Shown: one piece after another, positions 33,484 to 41,636 of the stretch
Numbering within the stretch: position 1 is the stretch's first letter
How the letters are laid out: every line of letters starts with the position of its first letter
NCBI RefSeq assembly: GCF_900103985.1
Contig: NZ_FNIE01000009.1
Coordinates: 1-64,000 of the forward strand
From: Actinacidiphila guanduensis
GTDB taxonomy: Bacteria; Actinomycetota; Actinomycetes; Streptomycetales; Streptomycetaceae
Length of the DNA: 64,000 bases
Reading direction: 5' to 3'
Program-made: the position numbers and the translations under genes
The notes under the pieces: generated by a model
Database searches by the model: none
Seen by the model: the letters and a program-made list of their open reading frames with translations, nothing else
What the model was told of the DNA's origin: nothing

Positions 33484-34923
33484 TCACACCACCGCCCCCT
33501 GCGGGTCCACCTCGCTCGCCTCGGCCCGCGCCAGCGCGATCTCCGCTGCCAGGTCCAGCGACCGGGTCAGCCACCAGTACAGCGCCGCCGATATGGGCAG
33601 CCCGACGAAGAGCGAGATGTCCGCGCCCCCGAGCGCGTCCGCCGCCGGTCCGGTGAACAGCGTGCCGACCGAGAAGAAAGGCACCATGCACCCGAAGCCC
33701 ACCAGGTAGGAGATGATCCCCCGCCAGCCCCAACGCCCGTAGATCCCCCGCGGGTTGAAGATCTCCGCGATGGCGTAGTGCCCGCGCCGCACCACGTAGT
33801 AGTCCATCAGGTTCACCGCCGTCCACGGGATGAACAGGTAGAGCACCAGCAGCAGGAAGTTGTTGAAGTTCTCCAGGAAATTGGCCGTCGCCGCCAGCGC
33901 CCCCACCAGCGACAGGCCCGCGGTCACCACCAGCGTGGTCAGCCGCGCGGTCAGCGTCGGCCGCACCCGCCGCACCGAGTCCGCCGCGCTGATCAGCGTC
34001 AGCGAACCCCCGTACATGTTCAGCGCGGTGACCGACAGCAGCCCCACCGCCGAGAAGATCAGCACCACCGCCCCGAACCCGTCGAAGACCTTGTCGCCGG
34101 CCGCGTCGATCGAGGAGATCGTGTCGAAGTCCTTGCCCGCCCAGGCCGCGAGCAGGCTGCCCAGGCCCATCAGCCAGGCGCCGCCGAGCGCGGACCCGAA
34201 GTACGTCCAGTAGAAGGTGCGCCGCACGGTCACCCCGGGCGGCAGGTAGCGCGAGTAGTCCGAGACGTAGATCGCCCAGCTGATCTGGTAGCCGGCCACT
34301 ACGCCGAACTGCGCCAGGAAGGGCGTCCACGAGAAGCCGCCGAGGTCGAAGGAGCCCGCCGGGTAGTGCAGGGTGCACAGCACACCGATGGTGAAGACGC
34401 CGAAGACGGCCAGGAACGTGTACGTCAGGACCTGTTCGGCGCGGTGGATCAGGTCGTAGCCGAGCAGCGCGACCACCAGCGCCAGCACGGTGACCACGGC
34501 CACCCACCACTTGACGCCGCCGTGCGCGGTGCGGCTCATCGCCTGCCCGGCCAGGATGGTGTTGAAGACGTTGAACCCGGCGTACTGCACGTACGCGAAC
34601 AGCCACACCAGCAGCGCCCCGACGTAGCCGAACTGCGGCCGGGACTGGATCATCTGCGGCAGCCCGAGCTGCGGCCCCTGCGCCGAGTGGAAGGCCATGA
34701 AGAAGGTGCCGAGCACGGTGCCCGCGGCGATCGCGATCAGCGACCAGATGAGGTTGCCGCCCGTGGTGATGCTGATCAACCCGACCGCCAGGGTGGCGAT
34801 CTGGGCGTTGGACATGAACCACAGCGGCCCGAGGTGCCACAGCTTCCCGTGCCGCTCCGACAACGGGACGTAGTCGATGGAGCGCACCTCGAGTCCCGGA
34901 ACCTTCGTCTGCGTTGCTGCCAC
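33484..34923 (-). CDS. NCS1 family nucleobase permease (cytosine/purine type)
   Basis: The 479-residue membrane protein has twelve hydrophobic segments and the NCS1 signatures: LWFMSNAQIATLAVG in helix 1, MIQSRPQFGYVGAL in helix 3 and DYSRYLPPG in the loop after helix 6. Members carry cytosine, purines, allantoin or thiamine-like compounds with sodium or protons. GTG 34923 is preceded by the Shine-Dalgarno sequence CAAAGGAG (read on the minus strand). Two nested inverted repeats upstream suggest a repressor. It is convergent with the C45 hydrolase, only 21 bases apart. Confidence 0.9.
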   Translation of the reverse strand: MAATQTKVPGLEVRSIDYVPLSERHGKLWHLGPLWFMSNAQIATLAVGLISITTGGNLIWSLIAIAAGTVLGTFFMAFHSAQGPQLGLPQMIQSRPQFGYVGALLVWLFAYVQYAGFNVFNTILAGQAMSRTAHGGVKWWVAVVTVLALVVALLGYDLIHRAEQVLTYTFLAVFGVFTIGVLCTLHYPAGSFDLGGFSWTPFLAQFGVVAGYQISWAIYVSDYSRYLPPGVTVRRTFYWTYFGSALGGAWLMGLGSLLAAWAGKDFDTISSIDAAGDKVFDGFGAVVLIFSAVGLLSVTALNMYGGSLTLISAADSVRRVRPTLTARLTTLVVTAGLSLVGALAATANFLENFNNFLLLVLYLFIPWTAVNLMDYYVVRRGHYAIAEIFNPRGIYGRWGWRGIISYLVGFGCMVPFFSVGTLFTGPAADALGGADISLFVGLPISAALYWWLTRSLDLAAEIALARAEASEVDPQGAVV

Positions 34924-34941
34924 GCCGCCTCCAAAGGAGAA

Positions 34942-34990
34942 GTGAGCACGTCAAGCTCACATTGACCCGCGCGGGTGTGACGCGGGTCAA
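34942..34990. promoter_or_regulatory. Two adjacent inverted repeats upstream of the permease
   Basis: GTGAGC-N7-GCTCAC (34942-34960) lies next to TTGACCCGCG-N9-CGCGGGTCAA (34962-34971 with 34981-34990). Both are perfect and sit 20-70 bases before the permease start, a typical operator position. The regulator is unknown. Confidence 0.6.
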
Positions 34991-35025
34991 GGCGTGGCAC
35001 GTTACGAAGCGAAGTCGGGGGCGGG

Positions 35026-35790
35026 TCAGCGCTCCCGGTGCACCTTGTAGTTGCTCGCCTGCGCGCGCGGCCGCAGCACCAGCAGGTCCACGTTGACGTG
35101 CGACGGGCGGGTGACCGCCCAGGCGACCGTGTCCGCCACGTCCTCGGCGGTGAGCGGCTCGGCCACGCCCGCGTATACCGCCTCGGCCCGCTCGGCGTCG
35201 CCGCGGAACCGGGTGAGCGAGAACTCCTCGGTCTTCACCATCCCCGGCGCGATCTCGATCACCCGCACCGGCTGCCCGTTCAGCTCCAGCCGCAGCGTCT
35301 CGGCGATGACGTGCGCGCCGTGCTTGGCGGCCACGTAACCGCCGCCGCCCTCATAGGTGTTCAGGCCCGCGGTGGAGGACATCACCACCACGGTGCCGTC
35401 GCCGGAGGCGGTCAGGGCCGGCAGCAGCGCCTGGGTGACGTTCAGCACACCGAGGACGTTGACCTCGTACATCGCGCGCCAGTCGGCGGGGTCGGCGGTG
35501 GCCACCGGGTCGGTGCCGAGGGCGCCGCCGGCGTTGGCGACCAGGACGTGCACCGGCGGCAGCTCGCCGAGCGAGCCGGCGAAGGCGTCCACGGCCGCGC
35601 GGTCGGTGACGTCCAGGGCGTGCACGGAGGCGCTGCGCCCGGCGTCGGTCAGCTCCTTGGCCAGGGCGTCGAGCCGGTCCGTACGGCGGGCGGCCAGCGC
35701 CACGTGGAAGCCGGCCTCGGCCAGCCGCCGCGCGGTGGCGGCCCCGATGCCGCTGCTCGCGCCGGTGACCACTGCGGTACGGGAACTCAT
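35026..35790 (-). CDS. Short-chain dehydrogenase/reductase
   Basis: The 254-residue classical SDR has the cofactor motif TGASSGIGAATA (TGxxxGxG), NAG in LVANAGGAL, catalytic Ser in VVMSSTAGL, and Tyr/Lys in YVAAKHG. Arg residues after the second strand (LAARRTDR) indicate NADP(H) preference. The C-terminus ends RAQASNYKVHRER, as in the YdfG-like 3-hydroxy-acid/serine dehydrogenase group. Substrate is unknown. It precedes the permease gene by 102 bases on the same strand. Confidence 0.9.
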   Translation of the reverse strand: MSSRTAVVTGASSGIGAATARRLAEAGFHVALAARRTDRLDALAKELTDAGRSASVHALDVTDRAAVDAFAGSLGELPPVHVLVANAGGALGTDPVATADPADWRAMYEVNVLGVLNVTQALLPALTASGDGTVVVMSSTAGLNTYEGGGGYVAAKHGAHVIAETLRLELNGQPVRVIEIAPGMVKTEEFSLTRFRGDAERAEAVYAGVAEPLTAEDVADTVAWAVTRPSHVNVDLLVLRPRAQASNYKVHRER

Positions 35791-35857
35791 GTCGCGCTCG
35801 CTTTCGGGGTGCGGGGAACCTGCGGTTCAGGGATGCGGGAACCTGCGGCCAGCATAG

Positions 35858-36355
35858 TCAGCAGCCGTTCAGCGCCCGCAGCATCACCTTCTGCTCGTAG
35901 GCGAGCAGCGCGACGGTCGCCGCGCACATCGCCACCGCGAACCCGGTGTGCGCGGCCGGCGAGGTCGCCTCGACCCCGACGGCCCCGAAGACGAAGTGCA
36001 CTCCGACCCGCAGCGCGATCAGCAGCATGGCGAGCCGGCGCGTGCGGGCGCCCTTGAGCATGGCCCTGGCCATCTTCAGCCGCCCGCGCATCACCGTGCG
36101 GGCGAGCACGAGGTTCACCACCGCGCCCGCGGCGACGACCGTCCACGCGTACGGGCTGGACTTCACGATGTCGTACGAGGCGCCGAACATGCCCTCGAAG
36201 ACGAAGAACCAGACGGGGACGGGCTGGAAGCGGGGTGCGCCGGGAGCGGCCGGCTCGGGTGCGGCGGCGGCAGCCGTCCCGGCGCGAAGGGGATCGCCCC
36301 GGAGGGGGCGGCCGGCGTGCTCGGGTTCCTGCCTCGATGCCTCGGTGGTTGCCAT
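35858..36355 (-). CDS. Small membrane protein of unknown function
   Basis: The 165-residue protein has an Ala/Pro/Arg-rich N-terminus of about 45 residues and then three or four hydrophobic segments (VWFFVFEGMFGA, AWTVVAAGAVVNLVLA, MLLIALRVGVHFVFGAV, AVAMCAATVALLAY). A basic stretch (RGRLKMARAMLKGARTRR) joins the second and third. No family is recognised. ATG 36355 is chosen with GGGAAGC upstream; a longer reading to 36421 is possible. It lies between folD and the SDR gene, same strand. Confidence 0.6.
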   Translation of the reverse strand: MATTEASRQEPEHAGRPLRGDPLRAGTAAAAAPEPAAPGAPRFQPVPVWFFVFEGMFGASYDIVKSSPYAWTVVAAGAVVNLVLARTVMRGRLKMARAMLKGARTRRLAMLLIALRVGVHFVFGAVGVEATSPAAHTGFAVAMCAATVALLAYEQKVMLRALNGC

Positions 36356-36460
36356 GGCACGAGCTTCCCGCGGGGCGGCGGGGGCGCGGCAGAGCCGGAA
36401 ATCCAGGGTCCGGCATGACATCTGTCATCCGGCCGCCGGACATGTGTCACACCCCGCGGG

Positions 36461-37348
36461 TCACACCGCGCGCTCCCGGGCGCCCCGGGCCGCCCGGACG
36501 GTGTGCCGCAGCAGCAGCGCCGTGGTGATCGGGCCCACCCCGCCGGGAACGGGGGAGACCGCGGCGGCCCGGCGCGCGGTGGAGGCGGTGTCCACGTCGC
36601 CGGCCAGGCCGCCCTCGGGCGTCGGATTGGTGCCGACGTCCACCACGATCGCGCCCTCGCCCACGTGCTCCCCGGTGATCAGGCCGATCCGGCCGGCGGC
36701 GGCCACCACGATCTCCGCCCGGCGGGTCACCGCGGCGAGGTCGGCGGTGCGGGAGTGGCAGACCGTGACGGTGGCGTCCCGGCCGAGCAGCAGGTGCGCG
36801 AGGGGCTTGCCGACCACGGTGGAGCGGCCGACGACCGCGACGGTCCGCCCGGCGAGGGGGACGCGGTGGGCGTCGAGCAGTTCCACGACCGCCTCCGCGG
36901 TGGCGGGGGCGAAGGCGGGCAGCCCGGCGGCGAGCCGGCCCAGGCTCAGCGGGTTGGCCCCGTCCACGTCCTTGGCGGGGTCGATCGCGGCCGCCAGGTC
37001 CGCGGCCACCGCGCCCTCGGGCAGCGGCGTCTGCAGGATCACCCCGTGAACTGCAGGGTCGGCGCTCAGCCGGGCCAGCTCCGCGCGGATCGCCTCGGGC
37101 GAACTGCCGGGCGACAGCGTGGAGATGGCGCACTCCAGCCCGGACTTCTCCGCCGCGCGGGCGATGGAGCGTACGTACCAGGCCGTCGACTCGTCCTCGG
37201 TGGCCACCACCACGGCGAGCCGCGGAGGCGTGCCCTGCCCTGTCAACTCCTCGGCGATACGGGCGACTTCGGCCCGCAGTTCGTTGGCCCGGGGCCGCCC
37301 GTCCAGGCTCGGCGGCACCGCGTCGGCGGCTGCGGGTGTCTGTGCCAT
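36461..37348 (-). CDS. folD: FolD paralogue lacking the catalytic lysine
   Basis: The 295-residue protein is a methylene-tetrahydrofolate dehydrogenase/cyclohydrolase homologue. It retains Tyr58 (WYVRS), Gln106 in GVILQTPLPEG, KDVDG at 126-130, and the NADP loop VVGRSTVVGKPLAHLL and PVPGGVGPITTALLL. The lysine of the YxxxK active site (Lys54 of E. coli FolD, in YVASKRKAC) is Ile62 here (YVRSIARAA). That residue is essential for cyclohydrolase activity, so the enzyme may keep only dehydrogenase activity or serve another pterin. It follows a cyclodeaminase gene by 102 bases, AAGGAG before ATG 37348. Confidence 0.85.
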   Translation of the reverse strand: MAQTPAAADAVPPSLDGRPRANELRAEVARIAEELTGQGTPPRLAVVVATEDESTAWYVRSIARAAEKSGLECAISTLSPGSSPEAIRAELARLSADPAVHGVILQTPLPEGAVAADLAAAIDPAKDVDGANPLSLGRLAAGLPAFAPATAEAVVELLDAHRVPLAGRTVAVVGRSTVVGKPLAHLLLGRDATVTVCHSRTADLAAVTRRAEIVVAAAGRIGLITGEHVGEGAIVVDVGTNPTPEGGLAGDVDTASTARRAAAVSPVPGGVGPITTALLLRHTVRAARGARERAV

Positions 37349-37450
37349 CGGGCGGGCTCCTTGCGCAAGTGCGGTATCGGCAGGCGGTGTCGGGCCCCAC
37401 CATGCGGAAGCGGGGCCGTACGGAGGGGAGTTACGGACCCGGTGCCGAAC

Positions 37451-38071
37451 TCACCGGCGGATCCGCTCGCGCACCGCCGCCGTCACGGCTTCCGCGCGGG
37501 CGGCCAGCGCGTCCACCCGCCCCGCGACGGCGGTGAGTTCGGCGCGCAGGGCCTCGTCCTTCAGGCCGCCGAGGTTGACCTCGACGTTCACCCGGGCCGT
37601 CGTCGCGGCGGCGCGCGCGGCCTCCGCGGCGGCGGCGACGTCGGTGACCACGTTGGGGTTGCCGATCGGCAGCAACTGCTCGGCGAGGTCCACCAGCCGG
37701 GCGGCGAGCAGGACCACGTCGGCGGGCGGGCGGGCGGCGCCGGCGAGCGCGTCGGCGATGGCCCGGGAGCGGGCCGCCTTCTGCTCCTCGTCCTCGCGCG
37801 GCAGCCGGTAGGCGTCCGTCACGGCGGTGAAGGCGCGCGCGTCGGCTTCGGCCAACTCCACGGCCCGGCCGCGCAGTTCGTCGGACTCCTCGATCACCGC
37901 GGTGATGCCGGCGGCGTGGGCGGCGTACTTCTCGCCGGTGGTGTAGCGGGCCACCATCGCCAGCAGGGCCGCGCCCTGGGCCGCGTGGAGGGCCGCAGCC
38001 GCGCCGCCGCCGGGCGCGGGCTCCCGTGCGGCCAGGTGCTCGAGGTAGGCGTCGATCGTCCGGTCGTGCAT
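37451..38071 (-). CDS. Cyclodeaminase/cyclohydrolase family protein (FTCD-like)
   Basis: The 206-residue all-helical protein matches the formiminotransferase-cyclodeaminase C-terminal domain, with APGGGAAAALHAAQGAALLAMVA near the N-terminus and GNPNVVTDVAAAAEAARAA near 135-155, the conserved substrate segments. The family converts formimino-THF to methenyl-THF and ammonia, or opens the methenyl ring. Located just upstream of a FolD paralogue that lacks the cyclohydrolase lysine, it may supply the missing half reaction; this is inference. Confidence 0.85.
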   Translation of the reverse strand: MHDRTIDAYLEHLAAREPAPGGGAAAALHAAQGAALLAMVARYTTGEKYAAHAAGITAVIEESDELRGRAVELAEADARAFTAVTDAYRLPREDEEQKAARSRAIADALAGAARPPADVVLLAARLVDLAEQLLPIGNPNVVTDVAAAAEAARAAATTARVNVEVNLGGLKDEALRAELTAVAGRVDALAARAEAVTAAVRERIRR

Positions 38072-38522
38072 GGCGCTCCGCGGGTCGGCGGGGGTCGGGT
38101 CCTGCCGTGCCGCGCGGCACCGGCAGTTGAGACCCTATCGCGCGGAAGGCGCCGTTCCGGGACGGCACGGGCGGCGGCCCTCCCCGTGGTCCGCCGCCCG
38201 CATGGCGTAGGGACGCCGGACCGGCCGGTACGGTTCACGGCCCGGGACGGGTGAAATCAGTGGGCACCCAGATGCAAGAAGACGACCAAACTCATGGAGA
38301 TAGGCGGCACTTGAGCGAAATTACGCTTGCGCACCGCTTGTCGGGGTACCGAGCGGAGCCCTAGGGTCGGCCTCGCTCCGGCGCTGCCGCCCGGTGCGCC
38401 GACGCCCGCCCGCCTGGGCCGACCTGACCTTTCCTCACCTCCCTCCCGACCTCTCCCCGGCATCTCCCCGACCCTCTTCCCCCTCGTCCCCCGCCACTTT
38501 CCCCGACAGAATCGAGCCCGCG
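38072..38522. other. Divergent region upstream of the GH87 gene
   Basis: The 451 bases contain the promoters of the cyclodeaminase (minus) and the glucanase (plus). The segment 38255-38345 is visibly A/T-richer than its surroundings. No gene or known riboswitch is seen. Confidence 0.6.
38338..38367 (+). promoter_or_regulatory. Candidate HrdB-type promoter of the glucanase gene
   Basis: TTGTCG and TAGGGT are separated by 18 bases, fitting a housekeeping Streptomyces promoter. The start of transcription would be near 38375, leaving a leader of about 150 bases. Confidence 0.45.
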
Positions 38523-40643
38523 ATGCCACGCAGCACCACCGCGGCCCAGCCCCCCGCCGTGACGTCCGGCGGCCGGAGTCGCAGAAGGGCCGGCGGCACC
38601 GCCGGCAGACGCCGGAGAACCGCCGCCGCCCTGACCGCCGCCGCGGCGGCCGTCGGCCTGTTCGCGGCCGCCCCCGCCCACGCGGGCCCGCGCACCGCGG
38701 CGGCCTTGCCGCAGGCCACCCGCGCCGCCCTGGACCCCTCGCTCGTGGCCGGAACCGGCGCCGACCTCGGGATCACCGAGCAGGAGGCCGAGCACGCGGC
38801 CACCGACGGCACCGTCATCGGGCCCGGCCGGGACGCCTACACCCTGCCCGCCGAGGCATCCGGGCGCAGCGCGGTGACCCTCCAGCCGGGCCAGTACGTC
38901 GAGTTCACACTGCCCAAGGCCGCCAACGCCCTCAGCGTGCGCTACAGCATCCCCGACGCCCCGCAGGGCGGCGGTACCACCTCGCCGCTCGCCGTCACCG
39001 TGGACGGCCGCGACCGCCGCACCATGACGCTCACCTCGCAGTACGCCTGGCTCTACAACCAGTACCCGTTCAGCAACGACCCCGGCGCCGACCTGCTCTT
39101 CCCCGACCAGTGGATCACCGAGTGCGGCTGCGTGCCGGACCAGACCACCCCCGAGCCGGTCGTCACCAAGCCCTTCCGGCCCAACCACTTCTACGACGAG
39201 CAGCGCCTGCTGCTGGGCCGCACCTACCGGGCCGGGCAGAAGGTCCGCCTCACCGTCCCGGCCGGCGGCGAGCCCACCACCGTGGACCTGCTGGACTCCC
39301 AGCTGGTGGCGCCGCCCAAGGTCGATCCGCTCGCCGTGAACGTCCTCGCGTTCGGGGCCGACCCCAGCGGCCGCCGCGACTCCGCGCCCGCGCTGGACAA
39401 GGCCATCGCTTTCGCCCGCACGGCCCACCTCAAGGTCTACATCCCGCCGGGCACCTTCCAGGTGAACCGCCACATCATCGTGGACGACATCACCATCGAG
39501 GGCGCCGGCAACTGGTACACGATCATCAAGGGCCACCAGGTGACGCTCGGTTCGCCGGCGGCTGGGGGCACCTCCCAGCCCGCAGGGCCTGGGGGAGGCA
39601 GCCTGCACACCGGCGTCGGGTTCTACGGCAAGGACGCGGCCGCGGGCGGCAGTTCGCACGTGCACCTGTCGGACTTCGCCATCGAGGGCGACGTGCGCGA
39701 CCGGGTCGACACCGACCAGGTCAACGGCATCGGCGGCGCGCTGAGCGACTCCAGCATCTCCGGCCTCTACATCCAGCACACCAAGGCCGGCATGTGGCTC
39801 GACGGGCCGATGCACAACCTGGTGATCACCGGGAACGAGATCGTCGACCAGACCGCCGACGGCATCAACTTCCACACCGGCGTGACCGATTCGGTGGTCC
39901 GCAACAACCTGCTGCGCAACACCGGCGACGACGCGCTGGCCATGTGGTCGGACAAGACCGAGGACGCCCGCGACACCTTCGACCACAACACCGTCCAGAC
40001 GCCGGTGCTCGCCAACGGCATCGCGCTGTACGGCGGCACCGACAACACCGTCTCCGGCAACCTGGTCGCCGACCCGATCCGCGAGGGCAGCGGTATCCAG
40101 GTCGGCTCCCGCTTCGGCGCCGAGGCGTTCACCGGCCACCTGTGGATCACCGGCAACACCACCGTGCGGGCCGGGACCTACGACCTCAACTGGAACATCG
40201 GCCTGGGCGCCATCTGGTTCTACGCGCTGGAGCGCAACATCGACGCCGACGTCGAGGTGACCGGCGACCGCTTCCTGGACACCACCTACAACGCGATCAT
40301 GCTGGTCAGCGACTTTCCGGTGAAGGACCTCTACTCCATCACCAACGTCCACTTCAAAGACATCCAGGTGGACGGCACCGGCACCTCCGTGGTCAGCGCC
40401 CGCGTCGCAGGCGGGGCCACCTTCCAGAACGTCGACGCGCGCAACGTCGGCGCGGTCGGCGTGAACAACTGCGGCTCGTTCCACTTCACTTCGGCCGGCT
40501 CGGAGTTCACCCTGACCGACCTCGGCGGCAACGACGGCGGCGGCACCACGGGCGACTGGCTCGCCCCCTGGGAACTGCCCAACACCATCACGTGCGACGA
40601 CCGCCCGCCGGTGGTGCCCCCGCCGGCCCCCGGCGCGTGGTGA
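38523..40643 (+). CDS. Secreted GH87 alpha-1,3-glucanase (mycodextranase-like)
   Basis: The 706-residue protein has a twin-Arg-rich signal peptide with probable cleavage after AHA54, a beta-sandwich-like N-terminal module (to ~260) and a right-handed beta-helix. Active-site segments TADGINFHTG (Asp446) and NTGDDALAMWSD (Asp469, Asp470) are those of GH87 enzymes, which cut alpha-1,3-glucan of fungal walls and dental plaque. Opening the helix is NVLAFGADPSGRRDSAPAL. A 14-codon Gly/Pro/Ser insert (347-360) is encoded by a hairpin repeat usually found between genes. ATG 38523 is the first with a plausible signal peptide. Confidence 0.88.
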   Translation: MPRSTTAAQPPAVTSGGRSRRRAGGTAGRRRRTAAALTAAAAAVGLFAAAPAHAGPRTAAALPQATRAALDPSLVAGTGADLGITEQEAEHAATDGTVIGPGRDAYTLPAEASGRSAVTLQPGQYVEFTLPKAANALSVRYSIPDAPQGGGTTSPLAVTVDGRDRRTMTLTSQYAWLYNQYPFSNDPGADLLFPDQWITECGCVPDQTTPEPVVTKPFRPNHFYDEQRLLLGRTYRAGQKVRLTVPAGGEPTTVDLLDSQLVAPPKVDPLAVNVLAFGADPSGRRDSAPALDKAIAFARTAHLKVYIPPGTFQVNRHIIVDDITIEGAGNWYTIIKGHQVTLGSPAAGGTSQPAGPGGGSLHTGVGFYGKDAAAGGSSHVHLSDFAIEGDVRDRVDTDQVNGIGGALSDSSISGLYIQHTKAGMWLDGPMHNLVITGNEIVDQTADGINFHTGVTDSVVRNNLLRNTGDDALAMWSDKTEDARDTFDHNTVQTPVLANGIALYGGTDNTVSGNLVADPIREGSGIQVGSRFGAEAFTGHLWITGNTTVRAGTYDLNWNIGLGAIWFYALERNIDADVEVTGDRFLDTTYNAIMLVSDFPVKDLYSITNVHFKDIQVDGTGTSVVSARVAGGATFQNVDARNVGAVGVNNCGSFHFTSAGSEFTLTDLGGNDGGGTTGDWLAPWELPNTITCDDRPPVVPPPAPGAW
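39561..39598 (+). repeat. Hairpin repeat inserted in frame in the glucanase gene
   Basis: The segment contains CCTCCCAG (39571-39578) opposite CTGGGGGAGG (39589-39598), with flanking GGGGGCA. It matches the kind of palindromic element often seen in Streptomyces intergenic DNA and adds about 14 codons without a frame change. Confidence 0.6.
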
Positions 40644-40720
40644 CCGCCCGCCCGAACACCCGCTGAACCCGGGCCTGTTGGCCCGACCGTTCACCTCACG
40701 TATTCGCCTCCCCGTTCGCC

Positions 40721-40759
40721 CCGATGGGACCCGCGCGCTCCGCCCGCGGGTCCCATCGG
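40721..40759 (+). terminator. Glucanase terminator
   Basis: A perfect 15-bp inverted repeat (40721-40735 with 40745-40759) with a 9-nt loop lies 78 bases after the stop codon. Confidence 0.82.
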
Positions 40760-40918
40760 ACATTTCCGGGCCTTCCCGGCGCCGTGCGTGTCCGAGCAGT
40801 GGCGCTGATCCGCCAGAGGAGAAACGCGAGCGAAAAGGTCAAAGCGGGCGTGGCACACCGGTGTTGGGGCGCCCGCCCGCGGGGGAGGGGATCCGCTCCG
40901 GAGGGGAAGGGGGCCCTG

Positions 40919-41353
40919 CTACGGCCAGACCAGGCAGTACAGCTGGTGGCCCGACTCGTCGCAACGGCGGGCGAAATCCTGCCACTCGTGCAGCATGCGG
41001 TAGATGACGAAGGCGTCCCGCGGGCCGCGCCGGTCCGGGACCGTGGACCAGATGAAGGCGGCCGCGCCCAGCAGCTCCTCGTTGGCCTTGCGCAGCGGGT
41101 CGACCACGGAGGCGGGCAGCCGGACCACCGCGTAGTCGGGGTGCAGCACGACCAGTTCGAGCGGCGGGACCTTGTTCGGGGGTATGCCCTCGATACCGGT
41201 GAGCACCATCGCCGCCATCGTCTCGGGCTTGACCTTGGTGTACAGGCCCTGACCGAGCTCGTCGCCGCCGAGTTCCTCGGGCCGCATGGAGATCGGCACG
41301 CGCGCCGCGGTGGCCCCGTCGGGCGCACCGAAGTACTTGTAAGTCACCCCCAC
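40919..41353 (-). CDS. Conserved actinomycete protein of unknown function
   Basis: The 144-residue cytoplasmic protein opens MGVTYKYFGAPDG and is well known to me as a conserved hypothetical in Streptomyces. It has no catalytic motif I can name; notable segments are MVLTGIEGIPP, LVVLHPDYAVVRLP and FVIYRMLHEWQDFARR, ending HQLYCLVWP. GTG 41353 is taken as start; GTG 41347 is two codons later. It is divergent from hemL with a ~280-base gap. I have no functional assignment. Confidence 0.75.
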   Translation of the reverse strand: MGVTYKYFGAPDGATAARVPISMRPEELGGDELGQGLYTKVKPETMAAMVLTGIEGIPPNKVPPLELVVLHPDYAVVRLPASVVDPLRKANEELLGAAAFIWSTVPDRRGPRDAFVIYRMLHEWQDFARRCDESGHQLYCLVWP

Positions 41354-41636
41354 TCGGCCACCCCTGCTCCTGCCCTCTGCGGTCGGTCGCGGCTCCGGGC
41401 CACGCTGTCCGGAATCACGGTTCTCCTGCGGTGCGCGGTCGGCGGGTCGGCGTCTGCGACCGGTGGGGCGGGAGCTTCCGGGCTCGCGATCGCCCGGCAC
41501 GTCGCCCGGTCCGCCACCGCGCTGCTGCATTCCACTACCCGACCATCTGCCGACCCAACCATGCAACCCGATCATCGTCTCAGATGCCAGGTCGAGACGT
41601 TGCGGCGCAACGCCCGTCGTTTGAGAGCATGTGCCT

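Noticed and set aside
41600..41636. Search for a Rex operator before hemL
   Set aside because: TGTG...GTGAAC fragments are present but no palindrome with the needed spacing is seen.
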